Made by a program: the position numbers and the translations under genes. This document shows, piece by piece, positions 33,340 to 44,617 of a DNA stretch of 64,000 bases. The DNA comes from Paenibacillus etheri (lineage in GTDB: Bacteria > Bacillota > Bacilli > Paenibacillales > Paenibacillaceae), in contig NZ_LCZJ02000014.1 in the NCBI RefSeq assembly GCF_001012825.1, positions 62,001 to 126,000 of the forward strand, given 5' to 3'. The notes beneath the pieces were generated by a model. It was not told where the DNA came from. It worked only from the letters and a program-made list of their open reading frames with translations, and ran no database searches. Numbering within the stretch: the first letter of the stretch is position 1; each line of letters starts with the position of its first letter.

Positions 33340-33849
33340 GTGCTTGCCAAGACGGAAATGATCCGCCATTCGTCTCCAGCAGGAGACGCACAGGTGATTT
33401 GCAGAAATGCTGTGATAGAAGATGTTGAACCGTTGTATCTGATGATAGAAGAATACGCACAGCTCGGTATCATGTTGCCTCGTTCCAGGCAGGCGCTGAC
33501 ACGCCAGATTGATCAATTTGTTGTTGCCGAGATTGGTGGCAGATTCGTTGGCTGTGGTTCACTCTTCAGACTCGGGAATGATCTTGTAGAGATTCGCTCG
33601 ATAGGTCTGAATGACGAAGGTAAGGGCAAAGGTGTAGGCTCAATGATTTTAGAGAAGCTGGTTGAGGAAGCCAGAAACCAGAAAATCCCTAAGGTCATGG
33701 CACTAACCTACGCCGTAGATTTCTTTCTTAGAAATGGATTCGAAGTCGTCGAGAAAGAGATTTTTCCAGAAAAGGTATGGACAGATTGCGTGAATTGTAA
33801 AAAGCAGCATGCCTGCGATGAAATAGCAGTACTTAAGATGCTGAACTGA
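33340..33849 (+). CDS. GNAT N-acetyltransferase, short ArgA-like
   Basis: A 169-residue acetyltransferase. The acetyl-CoA loop is GKGKGVGS within a typical GNAT core (VEIRSIGLNDEGKGKGVG...LEKLVEEA). The C terminus carries a Cys-x2-Cys-x5-Cys pattern (CVNCKKQHAC followed by DE), as in the short N-acetylglutamate synthase-like proteins of several bacteria, which suggests an amino-acid substrate; this is inference from the pattern. The GTG start follows AGAGGGGTG. It lies between hemW and hrcA, a position without a counterpart in Bacillus, and its stop is within two bases of the hrcA promoter. Confidence 0.8.
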   Translation: MLAKTEMIRHSSPAGDAQVICRNAVIEDVEPLYLMIEEYAQLGIMLPRSRQALTRQIDQFVVAEIGGRFVGCGSLFRLGNDLVEIRSIGLNDEGKGKGVGSMILEKLVEEARNQKIPKVMALTYAVDFFLRNGFEVVEKEIFPEKVWTDCVNCKKQHACDEIAVLKMLN

Positions 33850-33850
33850 C

Positions 33851-33880
33851 TTGACAATGTCAATGTCAGTTTGGTATTTT
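33851..33880 (+). promoter_or_regulatory. sigma-A type promoter of the hrcA operon
   Basis: A perfect TTGACA (33851-33856) is followed after 18 bases by TATTTT (33875-33880), a weaker -10. It begins two bases after the GNAT stop and lies just upstream of the CIRCE operator. Confidence 0.7.
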
Positions 33881-33891
33881 TGTATTAGTGG

Positions 33892-33918
33892 TTAGCACTC
33901 ATCTGAGTCGAGTGCTAA
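33892..33918 (+). promoter_or_regulatory. CIRCE operator (HrcA binding site)
   Basis: TTAGCACTC-N9-GAGTGCTAA matches the CIRCE consensus without a mismatch. It lies between the promoter and the hrcA ribosome binding site, so HrcA represses its own operon and relief at heat shock turns on grpE-dnaK. Confidence 0.98.
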
Positions 33919-33953
33919 CGAATCGGAGCCAACAGCCGATAGGAGGGGATAAC

Positions 33954-34985
33954 ATGTTAACTGATCGCCAGAGAATGATACTAAATGCAATTGTAGATGA
34001 TTATATTTCATCAGCAGAACCAGTAGGATCTCGCAGCATTTCTAAACGGGGGGATGTAGGGTATAGCCCTGCAACTATTCGAAATGAAATGGCTGACCTA
34101 GAGGATTTGGGTTATCTCGAGCAGCCTCATACATCGGCAGGGAGAATACCTTCCCATAAAGGATACCGATATTATGTGGATCATCTGGTACCGTGGAATT
34201 CCGCCGAAACGGCAGAGATGGGCACGATCCGCGCTTTTTTTGCCGAGAAGCTGAATGCGATGGAGCAGGTAATCCAACATGCGGCGATGATTCTTTCCAA
34301 TATGACGAATTACACTTCCATCCTTCTGGGACCGGAGGTTTTTCATACATCATTGCGTCATTTTCAGTTGTTACCACTAGATGATAAAACCGCTGTAGCG
34401 ATTATCGTTACAAGTACGGGGCAAGTTGAGAACCGTACGGTGAACATTCCACCGGAGATTTCCGTTTCCGAGATGGAGAAAGTGGTTAACCTACTGAATA
34501 GTAAGCTGGTCAATGTACCACTCTATAAGCTGAAGACTCGGCTGTATTCCGAGCTTGGCGAGGAAATGCAGCGTCACATCTCACATTATGAGGAATTAAT
34601 GCAAGTGCTAGACATTGCGCTGGAAAGTGATCAAGAGCAGCGTATCTATCTTAGTGGAGCCACGAATATGCTTACACAGCCTGAGTTCAAGGATGTTGAC
34701 AAGGTGAAGAGCATTCTTGATCTGCTGGAAGAGACGCCTACATTGCTCAAAATGCTGGCCCCTACAACAGGCGGCACAGGTATTCAGGTGCGAATAGGAA
34801 CGGAGAACAATCATGAAGCGTTCGCTAACTGCAGTCTGATTACCGCCACTTATTCTCTTGATGGGCAGGCCCTGGGAAGCATTGGGATCCTTGGACCGAC
34901 ACGAATGGAATATGCAAGAGTGATGGGGATCTTGGGCATTTTATCCCGAGATTTGACAGCGATGCTGGCACACTGGTATAAGTGA
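33954..34985 (+). CDS. hrcA: heat-inducible transcriptional repressor HrcA
   Basis: A 343-residue repressor that binds CIRCE and depends on GroEL for folding. The N-terminal winged helix contains LTDRQRMILNAIVDDYISSAEPVGSR and the recognition stretch YSPATIRNEMADLEDLG; the GAF-like central domain and inserted domain follow. I chose ATG 33954 after AGGAGGGGAT; the longer frame would start inside CIRCE. First gene of the hrcA-grpE-dnaK row. Confidence 0.97.
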   Translation: MLTDRQRMILNAIVDDYISSAEPVGSRSISKRGDVGYSPATIRNEMADLEDLGYLEQPHTSAGRIPSHKGYRYYVDHLVPWNSAETAEMGTIRAFFAEKLNAMEQVIQHAAMILSNMTNYTSILLGPEVFHTSLRHFQLLPLDDKTAVAIIVTSTGQVENRTVNIPPEISVSEMEKVVNLLNSKLVNVPLYKLKTRLYSELGEEMQRHISHYEELMQVLDIALESDQEQRIYLSGATNMLTQPEFKDVDKVKSILDLLEETPTLLKMLAPTTGGTGIQVRIGTENNHEAFANCSLITATYSLDGQALGSIGILGPTRMEYARVMGILGILSRDLTAMLAHWYK

Positions 34986-35034
34986 ACAGAGTCAACATTG
35001 ATAACGTGAATGATTTTAAGGAGGTGAAGACAAC

Positions 35035-35613
35035 TTGAAAAAGGAACAAGTTCAAGATGCTAATGAATTCAAAGATGATTTGATAAATGAGGAACCTGAG
35101 GCTGATGTAGCTTCGGAAACCAACTCATTTACAGAAGAAGTTAGTGAAGGTGCTTCAGACACAGGTGCGGAGGTAAAACGCCTGCAGGATCTCGCTGATG
35201 AATATCAAGGACGTGCGTTGCGTGCGCAGGCTGATTTCGATAACTTCCGTCGTCGTACTCAGAAGGAGAAAGAAGAGTTGGCTCAATATGCCACCTCCAA
35301 GCTCGTAACTGAATTGCTTTCAGTACTGGACAATTTTGAGCGTGCGTTGGTCACTACTCCTAGTAGCACTGAATCCGAAGCTTTCGTGAAGGGTGTTAAT
35401 ATGATTTTCCGTCAGCTAGATGGGGTATTGAAGTCCGAGGGACTTACGGCTATGGAAACAGTAGGACAGCCTTTTAATCCTGAATACCATCAGGCTATTA
35501 TGCAGGTGGAGAGCGAGGAGTACGAAGAGGGTATCGTAACGGAAGAGGTCCAAAAGGGATACCTCCTGAAAGATAGAGTCCTTCGTCCTGCTATGGTCAA
35601 AGTCAGCATGTAA
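35035..35613 (+). CDS. grpE: GrpE nucleotide exchange factor
   Basis: A 192-residue cochaperone that releases ADP from DnaK. An acidic, disordered N terminus (1-45) leads to a long coiled coil (about 50-110, with RALRAQADFDNFRRRTQKEKEE) and the compact beta domain ending RPAMVKVSM. The TTG start has an excellent AAGGAGGTGA site. It is 49 bases after hrcA and cotranscribed with it. Confidence 0.96.
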   Translation: MKKEQVQDANEFKDDLINEEPEADVASETNSFTEEVSEGASDTGAEVKRLQDLADEYQGRALRAQADFDNFRRRTQKEKEELAQYATSKLVTELLSVLDNFERALVTTPSSTESEAFVKGVNMIFRQLDGVLKSEGLTAMETVGQPFNPEYHQAIMQVESEEYEEGIVTEEVQKGYLLKDRVLRPAMVKVSM

Positions 35614-35673
35614 TCTGTCTATATAGGACGGGCAGTTTCTGTCCACCATCGTTACCAATCGAATTTTTCTGAA

Positions 35674-35768
35674 AATATAAGATAGTATAAGTTTCATGCT
35701 ATACATTATCCTTATATTTCTCGCATAAACGCTTATCGTCCTGATAAGGACGCCGAAGGCGTTTATGC
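35674..35768 (+). repeat. dispersed hairpin element, copy B
   Basis: First hairpin closed by AATATAAG (35674-35681) with CTTATATT (35711-35718) and an inner GTATA/TATAC; second closed by GCATAAACGC (35723-35732) with GCGTTTATGC (35759-35768), a perfect 10-bp stem, around GTCCTGATAAGGAC (35738-35751). It sits in the 216-base grpE-dnaK gap, so it will be part of the heat-shock transcript unless it terminates it; no T run of note follows directly. Confidence 0.8.
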
Positions 35769-35814
35769 TTGTATTTTTATAATTTAAATGAGCGAATGCT
35801 CCATATACCTTTAG

Positions 35815-37677
<1,863 letters not shown>

Positions 37678-37732
37678 CCTTAAACGATAAGTGTATAGGG
37701 CGTAACTGATAAATTCTTATATAGTTAAGAAG

Positions 37733-37776
37733 GGAAGGTCAAAACCGGGTCATCCCGTGTTTTGACTTTCCTTTTG
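37733..37776 (+). terminator. terminator between dnaK and dnaJ
   Basis: GGAAGGTCAAAAC pairs with GTTTTGACTTTCC (one mismatch) with an inner CGGG/CCCG, followed by TTTTG. It may limit dnaJ relative to dnaK. Confidence 0.85.
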
Positions 37777-37777
37777 T

Positions 37778-37878
37778 AATATCAGTTTGCACACTCTTCG
37801 CGAATGCGCCTTCTGATATTGTAAGAATAAACATCTGCTGGAACTGGATGGTCAGATCCTAAGGTTTTATCGTATAAT
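37778..37878 (+). promoter_or_regulatory. dnaJ upstream region with inverted repeat and candidate promoter
   Basis: AATATCAG (37778-37785) and CTGATATT (37813-37820) form an 8-bp inverted repeat with a 27-base gap. TATAAT (37873-37878) has a weak -35 TGGTCA (37849-37854) at 18 bases. Together with the terminator upstream this suggests dnaJ has its own transcript. Confidence 0.4.
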
Positions 37879-37934
37879 GGTTTCTTTGACAGGTAATTAG
37901 GAATTTGAGTATGTAACGTACGGAGGTGAAAGCA

Positions 37935-39056
37935 GTGGCAGATAAACGCGATTATTATGAAGTGCTTGGCCTCAGTAGAGATGCTTCAGACGACGAGGTG
38001 AAGAAAGCGTACCGGAAATTGGCGCGCCAATATCACCCAGACGTGAATAAAGCAGATGACGCTGAAGCTAAGTTTAAAGAAGTAAAAGAAGCTTATGATG
38101 TTCTTAGCGATGGACAACAACGAGCTAGATATGACCAATATGGTCATATTGATCCTAACCAAGGTATGGGCGGCTTCGGAGGCGGTGGTGGCGACTTCGG
38201 AGGTCTAGGCGATATCTTTGATATGTTCTTTGGTGGCGGTGGACGCCGTGATCCTAACGCACCACAGCGTGGCGGGGATTTGCAGTATACGATGACCATT
38301 GAATTCAAGGAAGCGGTATTCGGTAAAGAAACCGATATTACTATTCCACGTACGGAAACTTGCGATACCTGCTACGGCTCCGGGGCTAAACCGGGTACTA
38401 AACCAGAGACTTGTTCCACTTGTCATGGTAGTGGGCAACAGGAATTCGTACAGAATACACCACTTGGACAGATGCGTAATCGTCGTCCATGTTCGCATTG
38501 CAGTGGTACAGGTAAGATTATTAAGGAAAAATGTACAACTTGTAGCGGTCAGGGTAAAGTTAAGAAGCAGCGTAAGATTCATGTGCGCATCCCTGCAGGT
38601 GTCGATGACGGTGCACAGCTGCGCATGACTGGCGAAGGCGAGGGCGGCTTACGCGGTGGTCCTGCTGGAGACTTGTATATTGTTATCCGTGTCAAATCGC
38701 ATGATTTCTTCGTACGTGAGAACGATGATATTATGTGCGAGGTTCCACTTACGTTTGCACAGGCAGCACTTGGCGATGAGATTGAGATTCCTACCTTAAC
38801 GGAAAAAGTGAAGCTGAAGATTCCTGCGGGAACACAAACCGGTACTTTCTTCCGCCTTAAAGGCAAAGGTGTTCCACGTCTACGTGGATCTGGCCAAGGT
38901 GACCAGCATGTTAGAGTCATTGTTGTGACACCTAGCAAGCTGAATGATGAACAAAAAGATTTGTTGCGACAGTTCGCCTCTCTAAATGGAGAAAACACAC
39001 ATGAGCATGAACAATCCTTCTTTGATCGTGTGAAGCGTGCGTTCCGCGGGGACTGA
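37935..39056 (+). CDS. dnaJ: DnaJ (Hsp40) cochaperone
   Basis: A 373-residue type I J-protein that delivers clients to DnaK and stimulates its ATPase. J domain 1-70 with HPD (34-36); Gly/Phe-rich region ([24 protein letters not shown]); four zinc knuckles [24 protein letters not shown] and CTTCSGQG; then the two beta-sandwich client domains. I chose the second GTG (37935), eight bases after GGAGG; GTG 37926 overlaps that site. Separated from dnaK by a terminator. Confidence 0.97.
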   Translation: MADKRDYYEVLGLSRDASDDEVKKAYRKLARQYHPDVNKADDAEAKFKEVKEAYDVLSDGQQRARYDQYGHIDPNQGMGGFGGGGGDFGGLGDIFDMFFGGGGRRDPNAPQRGGDLQYTMTIEFKEAVFGKETDITIPRTETCDTCYGSGAKPGTKPETCSTCHGSGQQEFVQNTPLGQMRNRRPCSHCSGTGKIIKEKCTTCSGQGKVKKQRKIHVRIPAGVDDGAQLRMTGEGEGGLRGGPAGDLYIVIRVKSHDFFVRENDDIMCEVPLTFAQAALGDEIEIPTLTEKVKLKIPAGTQTGTFFRLKGKGVPRLRGSGQGDQHVRVIVVTPSKLNDEQKDLLRQFASLNGENTHEHEQSFFDRVKRAFRGD

Positions 39057-39088
39057 TATTTCTAACTTCATTAATCCACTAATTGAAT

Positions 39089-39131
39089 AAAAGCTGTTCC
39101 GATGCAGGATATGCATTGGAACAGCTTTTTT
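39089..39131. terminator. bidirectional terminator between dnaJ and the S8 protease
   Basis: AAAAGCTGTTCC pairs with GGAACAGCTTTT with an inner ATGCA/TGCAT stem and a T run on both strands. Confidence 0.93.
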
Positions 39132-39140
39132 ATCATTCAA

Positions 39141-42100
39141 CTAGATGTTGTTCGAAGAACGTAGGTCCTCAAGCACGCGGCTCAGAATCGTGGCTGCTTG
39201 TGCACGAGTCAGAGTTCCTTGTGGATTGAAGCTGTCCGCAGTAACACCTTTGAGATAACCTTTGGTTACAGCATAGGCTACAGCGTTACGTACTTCTGCA
39301 GCGATGCTGTCGGCATCCTTAAAGCTTAAAGGTGTCTTGGCTACTGTAAGATCAGCACCAAGAGCCTTAGCGATGATAAGAGCTGCTTCCTCGCGAGTTA
39401 GCACATCACGAGATCCACTTTCTTTGATGCGAGTACTCCAAGTGTCACCTTTTCCAAGTAGACGGTCGAAGAGTGTTAGAAGCTCTGCCTGATTTAAGGT
39501 GTCAGCAGGCTTAAAGCTGCCATCGGCTCCTTTGCCGGCAATGATACCATGTGAAGCAAGGATTTCGATATCGGTTTGAGCCCAGTGTGTGCCAATATCT
39601 TTAAAGCTTATTTTTCGGGATGCTGCACTGTAAGAACCGTCACCAGTAACGTTAAACTGTAGAATCCCTTCTTTAGAGATAGAACCAGGTTGTAGATAGG
39701 ACCATTTATGATCTTTTAATTCTACATAAGCGGCAGTCTTTCGAGCATCATGTAGACTGCTGGCTTTTAGATGAAGCTGAAGGATGATCGGCTTTCCGGT
39801 AGTCCAACCATTCTTGATGGTGAGAATGGAAGAACCGATATTTATTGCTGCTGAGCTACCTGCTAAAACTGCTGTGTTGCCCGCATCTGTCAGGCTAATC
39901 GTAAGGATCAAACCATTACTGTTGATGAAATCCGGAAGTGTTGCCGCTGGAATAAGTATATTGAACCCACTGCCGTTTAGGCGTAATACATTCTCCGATT
40001 TCTTTAACTGCTCGGCTTGGGCCGGGGTAAGAGTAATAACAACTTGGCTATATTTATTGAAGCTTACATCGCTAAGATCAAGTACAGATTTTTTATCTTT
40101 TGCCTTCTGGATCGAATTGGCTAATGCAGTGTCTAAGATGTTAAACACCGCTGAAGGCTTACCACCTGCTGGATCTGCTGTCTCTACTAGCTTCCCTGAT
40201 ATCAATGCGATTCCAGAAGCCGGAGCACTGGTAGCTGTAGGTACATACGAATCAGATGATGGTGTCGGCGTCGGCGTCGGCGTCGGCGTCGGTGTCGGTG
40301 TCGGTGTCGGTTTCGGTGTTTCAGGTGTATTTACAGTTACGCTTACCGTTCTCAAACCAGATGGGATTGTTGATGTTGTAGCATCATTCCAGATCTGTAC
40401 ATCGTACAGCTCCAAGTCGTATTTTCCTGTTATAGATGGTTTGAAGGTTATTTGGGCTAGTGAGCCAGAGCCGTGATAAGCACCACCTGACAGATTGACA
40501 GTATACTGTGTCAGTTTACGGCCGTCTTCTAGATCATAGGTTTGTGAGAATTCTGTAAGTGGAACACCAGAGAAATTCTCCTCTTGATACGTAGCCAGTT
40601 GTACGCTTGGCTGGATTGCTGGTGTTTCGAGGGAATCGTCGTAAATGACAGCGAATGAAGCCCCATAGACGCCATAAACCTCATCTGTCACGGAATACCC
40701 TAGATCAACGGTTACCGGTCGTCCCACATCAATGGTGGCTGCAGATAGAGAGGGAGTTACATTGAAAATACCATCCCCTGTGCTATAAAGCAGTCGCTGA
40801 GTATAATCATCGTCGTCTGCGCCATTACCTATTTTATCAACCACATAGATTTTGTACTCATTAAGCCCCTCATTAACAGGAACGTCAATGGAAAAAGCAC
40901 CGTTATTTGCAATCACACCGCCAAATTTATAAGTATTCCCATCATAATGTTTACCTTCGGCGTACACAGTAAACCAGTTTCCAATAGGGTTTGTGGCGGA
41001 AATATAATGGGCCATTAGGTCATCATCAATGAAACCACTGATTTGTGCCGCACCAGGATCGGTTGGCGCTTCACGTTCATACTCCTCAAGTGTGATGCCG
41101 GAAACTAATGGCTTCTCGGTATCAATTGTGAACTCGATTCTTTGTTTCTCGAGCAGTTGCCCATTGGGAAGCACTGGCGTGATGTAGTAGTGACCATCTG
41201 CTAAAGTGGACTTGGCGGAGGTCTCCAGGTCTGTTAACGTTCCATCCCAATTTGGAATCTCGTACACGCCACGATAGACCTTTTCATCGATAGAATAAAC
41301 TTCACCTAAAACTGTCGCAGGATCATCTATTGGTGAGGTTACGAAACTTATGCCATCCAGCTCTTCGTTGACAGAAAAGGTAAAGGTGGTGTCATCTGAG
41401 CGTTCATCACCATTAGGAGAAATCTGTGGACTTTCAAAAGAAAGTTGATTCACAGGCGCTAAATTGAATTGGTCGCCGACAAGTGCATTAAAAGGAAGAC
41501 GAAGAGTTTCTGTATCAGAGGTAAGGAACAGGATACCCTCATATGCGCCCTCTTTTGCTGTGTCAGATACATTCAGTGTAAATTGTGCATATTGATCTGT
41601 ACCTGAGGTAACGGTGCTTGGTGCAATATTAATACTAATGTCTTCACCAGGCGCTTCTGTAAGCCATTCGGTGGACAGAGTGTAGGTTGATCCATTCTCC
41701 TTAAAGTCTTCTACATAAACTGATTTCGTTACACTAGCTCCTTTTGGGAGCAGGCCAAAGGACAAGGAACCTGTGTAATAAGGGATTTCTACAGTCCCAG
41801 GAAGGCCGCTAATTAAGCTCTCTCCGACTTTAGCGATAGATCTAGCTGTTGCTGATTTCTCCAGATTAATCAATCCGGCACCTTGTTGGTACAAAGAGTA
41901 AGGATCTCCATCACGGTTAAAGATAGAATCAGCATTATTCATCAGCAGCGCTTTAATTTCATTTGGCTTCAGATCAGAGTTTTCACTCAGTAACAAAGCC
42001 ACAGCTCCTACAACATGTGGGGTTGCCATACTGGTGCCGCTTTTTAAGCCAAAAGCATGTTCGTAGTCCTCATTCCAGCTAGGAATTGTGGAGTTGATAT

Positions 42101-43661
42101 TGACCCCTGGCGCAACAACATCAGGTTTGATTAGATAATCCGGCATCCCCGGACCCATAGAGCTGAAGTTCGCTAACTGATTTACTTCAAGCCCTATATA
42201 GTAACTGATGATATCTTTAGCAGCAGCCAATTGAGCCTTTATCTTTTGGCCATCTGCTTGAGTAATTCCGTAGGTAGGAATGTAGTTCCCGGGCGTACCG
42301 AGGGTGGGAGTGATTTCACCAGCAGCATTATTAGCAATTAGGACAAGCTTGGCTCCAGCTGCTTTGGCATTTAGAGATTTATCTCCGAAACTCAGCCCAC
42401 CTCGCTCGACAAGCACTACCTTATCCTTAACATCCAAATTTGTGTAATCGGAAGGACTCCCAAGGCCAGCGTAAACGATCTTACTGCCAGCAGTATTATC
42501 AACTAAATCTGGGGAGTAAGTTGCTAATGTCCCTGGAATTTTTTTAACCTCGCCAAAATCAAAGAAAGGGGTATTCACTGGGGTAGTAGAAGCACCTACA
42601 CTAAGTGCAAGTTGGGATCCAGCGGGTTCGCCAAGTGTTCCTACATCCGGTCCAGCGTTACCGGCGGCAACAACAACATTCACGCCCGATTTTATGGCGT
42701 TGTCTATCGCGATTGAATTTGCGGAATAGCTTTGGTTGACATCAGAGCCCAAGGAGAGGTTAATTATATCGGCTCCATCAGCGACCGCTTTCTCAATACC
42801 CGCGATTACAACCGCTGTGGGCCCGGAACCATAGGGGCCAAGTACACGATACGCGTACAAATCCACCTCAGGTGCAACATCCAAAATAGTACCGGCTACG
42901 TGAGTGCCGTGCGAGGTTTCGTAAGGGTTACCTGCTTTTGGAGGAAAGTTGGCATCAGGGGGTGTTTCTGACGGATCATCATCCTGATCGTAGGCATCGT
43001 AACCACCCTTATAATTATCTTTTAATAAAGGGTGATTTTTATCGATGCCGGTATCGACAACGGCTACCTGTACTCCTTCTCCTGTGTAACCTAAATCATG
43101 AAGTTTATCCGCGCCAATAAGATTGCCACTGTCTGAATAGGAAGGAGTAACAGGCAAAGTTGCTACCTCAACACTGTCTGCTAACGCATGTACTTCATCA
43201 TTTGGATAAACAGCCGCGACACCTGAAAGCTCTAGCAGCTTGTTAACTTGATTGGCTGGCAGTGTAATGGAATATCCGTTAAAAATCTCACTGTATTCAA
43301 AACCGATGTCGGCATCGATTTTTTGCGCTGAGGAAATAAAGCTTTTATGCTCTGAGATAATTTTACTGCGTTGTAAGGAGACTGAGGATCGTAAAGAAGA
43401 AGTTTTAGCTTCATTTTCATACACACTGACTGGTTTATTAGTTAATTCCACGATTACGGATACTGGTGCTGAACCTTTGAGCACACCCGCGTAGTTATGA
43501 GGGGTCACACTTTGAGACTGTACATTATTAACTAGGTTAGTTGATGATTCAAGGGATGAGTTCGCAAATGCAGCGGATGGAAAAAGGACAGAAACAGCCA
43601 GTCCGAAGCTCGCCGCCCCAAAACCAAATTTTTGAATAGAGTGTTTAAAGGTACGTTTCAA
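39141..43661 (-). CDS. secreted S8 subtilase with PA, cohesin-like and SLH domains
   Basis: A 1506-residue exported protease. Signal peptide 1-33 (ending SAAFA); inhibitor I9-type propeptide (about 66-155); subtilase domain with Asp203 (VVDTGID), His251 (SHGTHVAG) and Ser544 (SGTSMATPH), so the triad is complete; a protease-associated insert (about 395-480); Fn3-like beta domains (about 610-1000); a cohesin-like domain (about 1010-1150); a Thr-Pro linker; then C-terminal SLH repeats (about 1370-1500) with FKDIGTHWAQTDIEILASHG and GYLKGVTADSFNPQGTLTRAQAA. SLH repeats should tether it to the cell wall. The TTG start follows GGGAGGATGA. It is an accessory insert next to dnaJ. Confidence 0.92.
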   Translation of the reverse strand: MKRTFKHSIQKFGFGAASFGLAVSVLFPSAAFANSSLESSTNLVNNVQSQSVTPHNYAGVLKGSAPVSVIVELTNKPVSVYENEAKTSSLRSSVSLQRSKIISEHKSFISSAQKIDADIGFEYSEIFNGYSITLPANQVNKLLELSGVAAVYPNDEVHALADSVEVATLPVTPSYSDSGNLIGADKLHDLGYTGEGVQVAVVDTGIDKNHPLLKDNYKGGYDAYDQDDDPSETPPDANFPPKAGNPYETSHGTHVAGTILDVAPEVDLYAYRVLGPYGSGPTAVVIAGIEKAVADGADIINLSLGSDVNQSYSANSIAIDNAIKSGVNVVVAAGNAGPDVGTLGEPAGSQLALSVGASTTPVNTPFFDFGEVKKIPGTLATYSPDLVDNTAGSKIVYAGLGSPSDYTNLDVKDKVVLVERGGLSFGDKSLNAKAAGAKLVLIANNAAGEITPTLGTPGNYIPTYGITQADGQKIKAQLAAAKDIISYYIGLEVNQLANFSSMGPGMPDYLIKPDVVAPGVNINSTIPSWNEDYEHAFGLKSGTSMATPHVVGAVALLLSENSDLKPNEIKALLMNNADSIFNRDGDPYSLYQQGAGLINLEKSATARSIAKVGESLISGLPGTVEIPYYTGSLSFGLLPKGASVTKSVYVEDFKENGSTYTLSTEWLTEAPGEDISINIAPSTVTSGTDQYAQFTLNVSDTAKEGAYEGILFLTSDTETLRLPFNALVGDQFNLAPVNQLSFESPQISPNGDERSDDTTFTFSVNEELDGISFVTSPIDDPATVLGEVYSIDEKVYRGVYEIPNWDGTLTDLETSAKSTLADGHYYITPVLPNGQLLEKQRIEFTIDTEKPLVSGITLEEYEREAPTDPGAAQISGFIDDDLMAHYISATNPIGNWFTVYAEGKHYDGNTYKFGGVIANNGAFSIDVPVNEGLNEYKIYVVDKIGNGADDDDYTQRLLYSTGDGIFNVTPSLSAATIDVGRPVTVDLGYSVTDEVYGVYGASFAVIYDDSLETPAIQPSVQLATYQEENFSGVPLTEFSQTYDLEDGRKLTQYTVNLSGGAYHGSGSLAQITFKPSITGKYDLELYDVQIWNDATTSTIPSGLRTVSVTVNTPETPKPTPTPTPTPTPTPTPTPSSDSYVPTATSAPASGIALISGKLVETADPAGGKPSAVFNILDTALANSIQKAKDKKSVLDLSDVSFNKYSQVVITLTPAQAEQLKKSENVLRLNGSGFNILIPAATLPDFINSNGLILTISLTDAGNTAVLAGSSAAINIGSSILTIKNGWTTGKPIILQLHLKASSLHDARKTAAYVELKDHKWSYLQPGSISKEGILQFNVTGDGSYSAASRKISFKDIGTHWAQTDIEILASHGIIAGKGADGSFKPADTLNQAELLTLFDRLLGKGDTWSTRIKESGSRDVLTREEAALIIAKALGADLTVAKTPLSFKDADSIAAEVRNAVAYAVTKGYLKGVTADSFNPQGTLTRAQAATILSRVLEDLRSSNNI
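40261..40318. repeat. hexanucleotide microsatellite encoding the Thr-Pro linker
   Basis: About nine GTCGGC/GTCGGT units on the plus strand, read as Thr-Pro repeats in the protease on the minus strand. Unit number can change without a frameshift, so linker length is probably variable between strains. Confidence 0.85.
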
Positions 43662-43945
43662 ATAAGTTCATCCTCCCAAATGAATTTTTATATTGCAGTG
43701 TGTATCTGTAGTTCTCCTCCTCAACATAAATTGTAAAAAATTATGAAAATTAAATTTATTCTACAGCTATACCTTCAAATCGAATATACAACTTTAGTAC
43801 TATATTGCAGGGAAGCGTTGAGGAAAATGTCGAATTCCCAGTAGATAAGTGGAATATGAGAAAAAAAGGGCATAAAACAAGCAAAATAAAGACAATATAA
43901 AGGAATGCAACAGATATCTGAATTTCGAGCGAGAGCGGGGATAAG

Positions 43946-44305
43946 ATGTCGGAAAGATCTATTTTGGCTTATTTTAAAAGTCCTGAGGAAGCGGAAGGTG
44001 TTGCTCGTAAGCTCCGTGTACTTCGGGCAATCGAAATCTCCATTGATCGCTTCAGTAGATATGGAGGCACGAGCTTTAGCTCAGGGGTAAACCCAGTGAC
44101 AGGCAATGTTGCCAGAATGGACTCCATGACTGCTGAGCGTGCGCACACCGGCATACTAGCTGCTGCTGATACAAGCGGGAGTGGGATGAGTCATGGCGGA
44201 GATGGTGGGCCGACGGGTAGAGATATTTTGCTTACGGTGATCGTGCATTCAGAGTCCTATGATCAGGCATTACGCTTAATTGAAGAAGCAGGCGGGATGA
44301 TTTGA
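43946..44305 (+). CDS. small protein of unknown function
   Basis: A 119-residue protein. Both ends look like halves of a small alpha/beta fold: N-terminal ILAYFKSPEEAEGVARKLRVL and C-terminal LLTVIVHSESYDQALRLIEEAGG, joined by a Gly/Ser/Met-rich loop (about 75-90). The pattern recalls stress-protein modules such as YflT or ACT-like folds, but I cannot assign a family. GCGGGGATAAG precedes the ATG. The 284-base region before it, shared with the divergent protease, is AT-rich and has no clear promoter I would call. First of three small unknown genes in a row. Confidence 0.65.
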   Translation: MSERSILAYFKSPEEAEGVARKLRVLRAIEISIDRFSRYGGTSFSSGVNPVTGNVARMDSMTAERAHTGILAAADTSGSGMSHGGDGGPTGRDILLTVIVHSESYDQALRLIEEAGGMI

Positions 44306-44344
44306 ATAATGATTTCATTCATAAGAAGGGAGATGATCGATACT

Positions 44345-44524
44345 ATGGATAGAGAGAACTCACAAATATTCTCAAAGACCGAGAAGATGAAAATGCTGTA
44401 CGAGGCGAAGGCAGAGGATGTGGAGTTTTCGGCGGCGGAGGCAGATCTGGAGGATGTCGAAGCACAGGCTCGAGCGCTAGAAGCAGACAAACGTCAGCTG
44501 CATGAAATTATGAAAAAAGAATAG
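44345..44524 (+). CDS. small acidic protein of unknown function
   Basis: About 59 residues, strongly charged and predicted as one long helix (EADLEDVEAQARALEADKRQLHEIMKK), probably a coiled coil. The start is uncertain: AGAAGGGAG at 44324-44332 sits 12 bases before ATG 44345; ATG 44333 touches the site and ATG 44309 has a poor one. It follows the previous gene closely and precedes a coiled-coil membrane protein, so the three may work together. Confidence 0.55.
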   Translation: MDRENSQIFSKTEKMKMLYEAKAEDVEFSAAEADLEDVEAQARALEADKRQLHEIMKKE

Positions 44525-44617
44525 ATGCAAAAGCTAGGGCAGATACCTCACATTGTGGGGTATTTTTGCGTTCTGGTGTGTATAATTAGGGGAATAGCCC
44601 AAGTAGGGAGGGAGAAT

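Noticed and set aside
39784-40476. 230-residue open frame on the plus strand in the protease gene
   Set aside because: Shadow frame that runs through the Thr-Pro microsatellite as Val-Gly repeats; no ribosome binding site.
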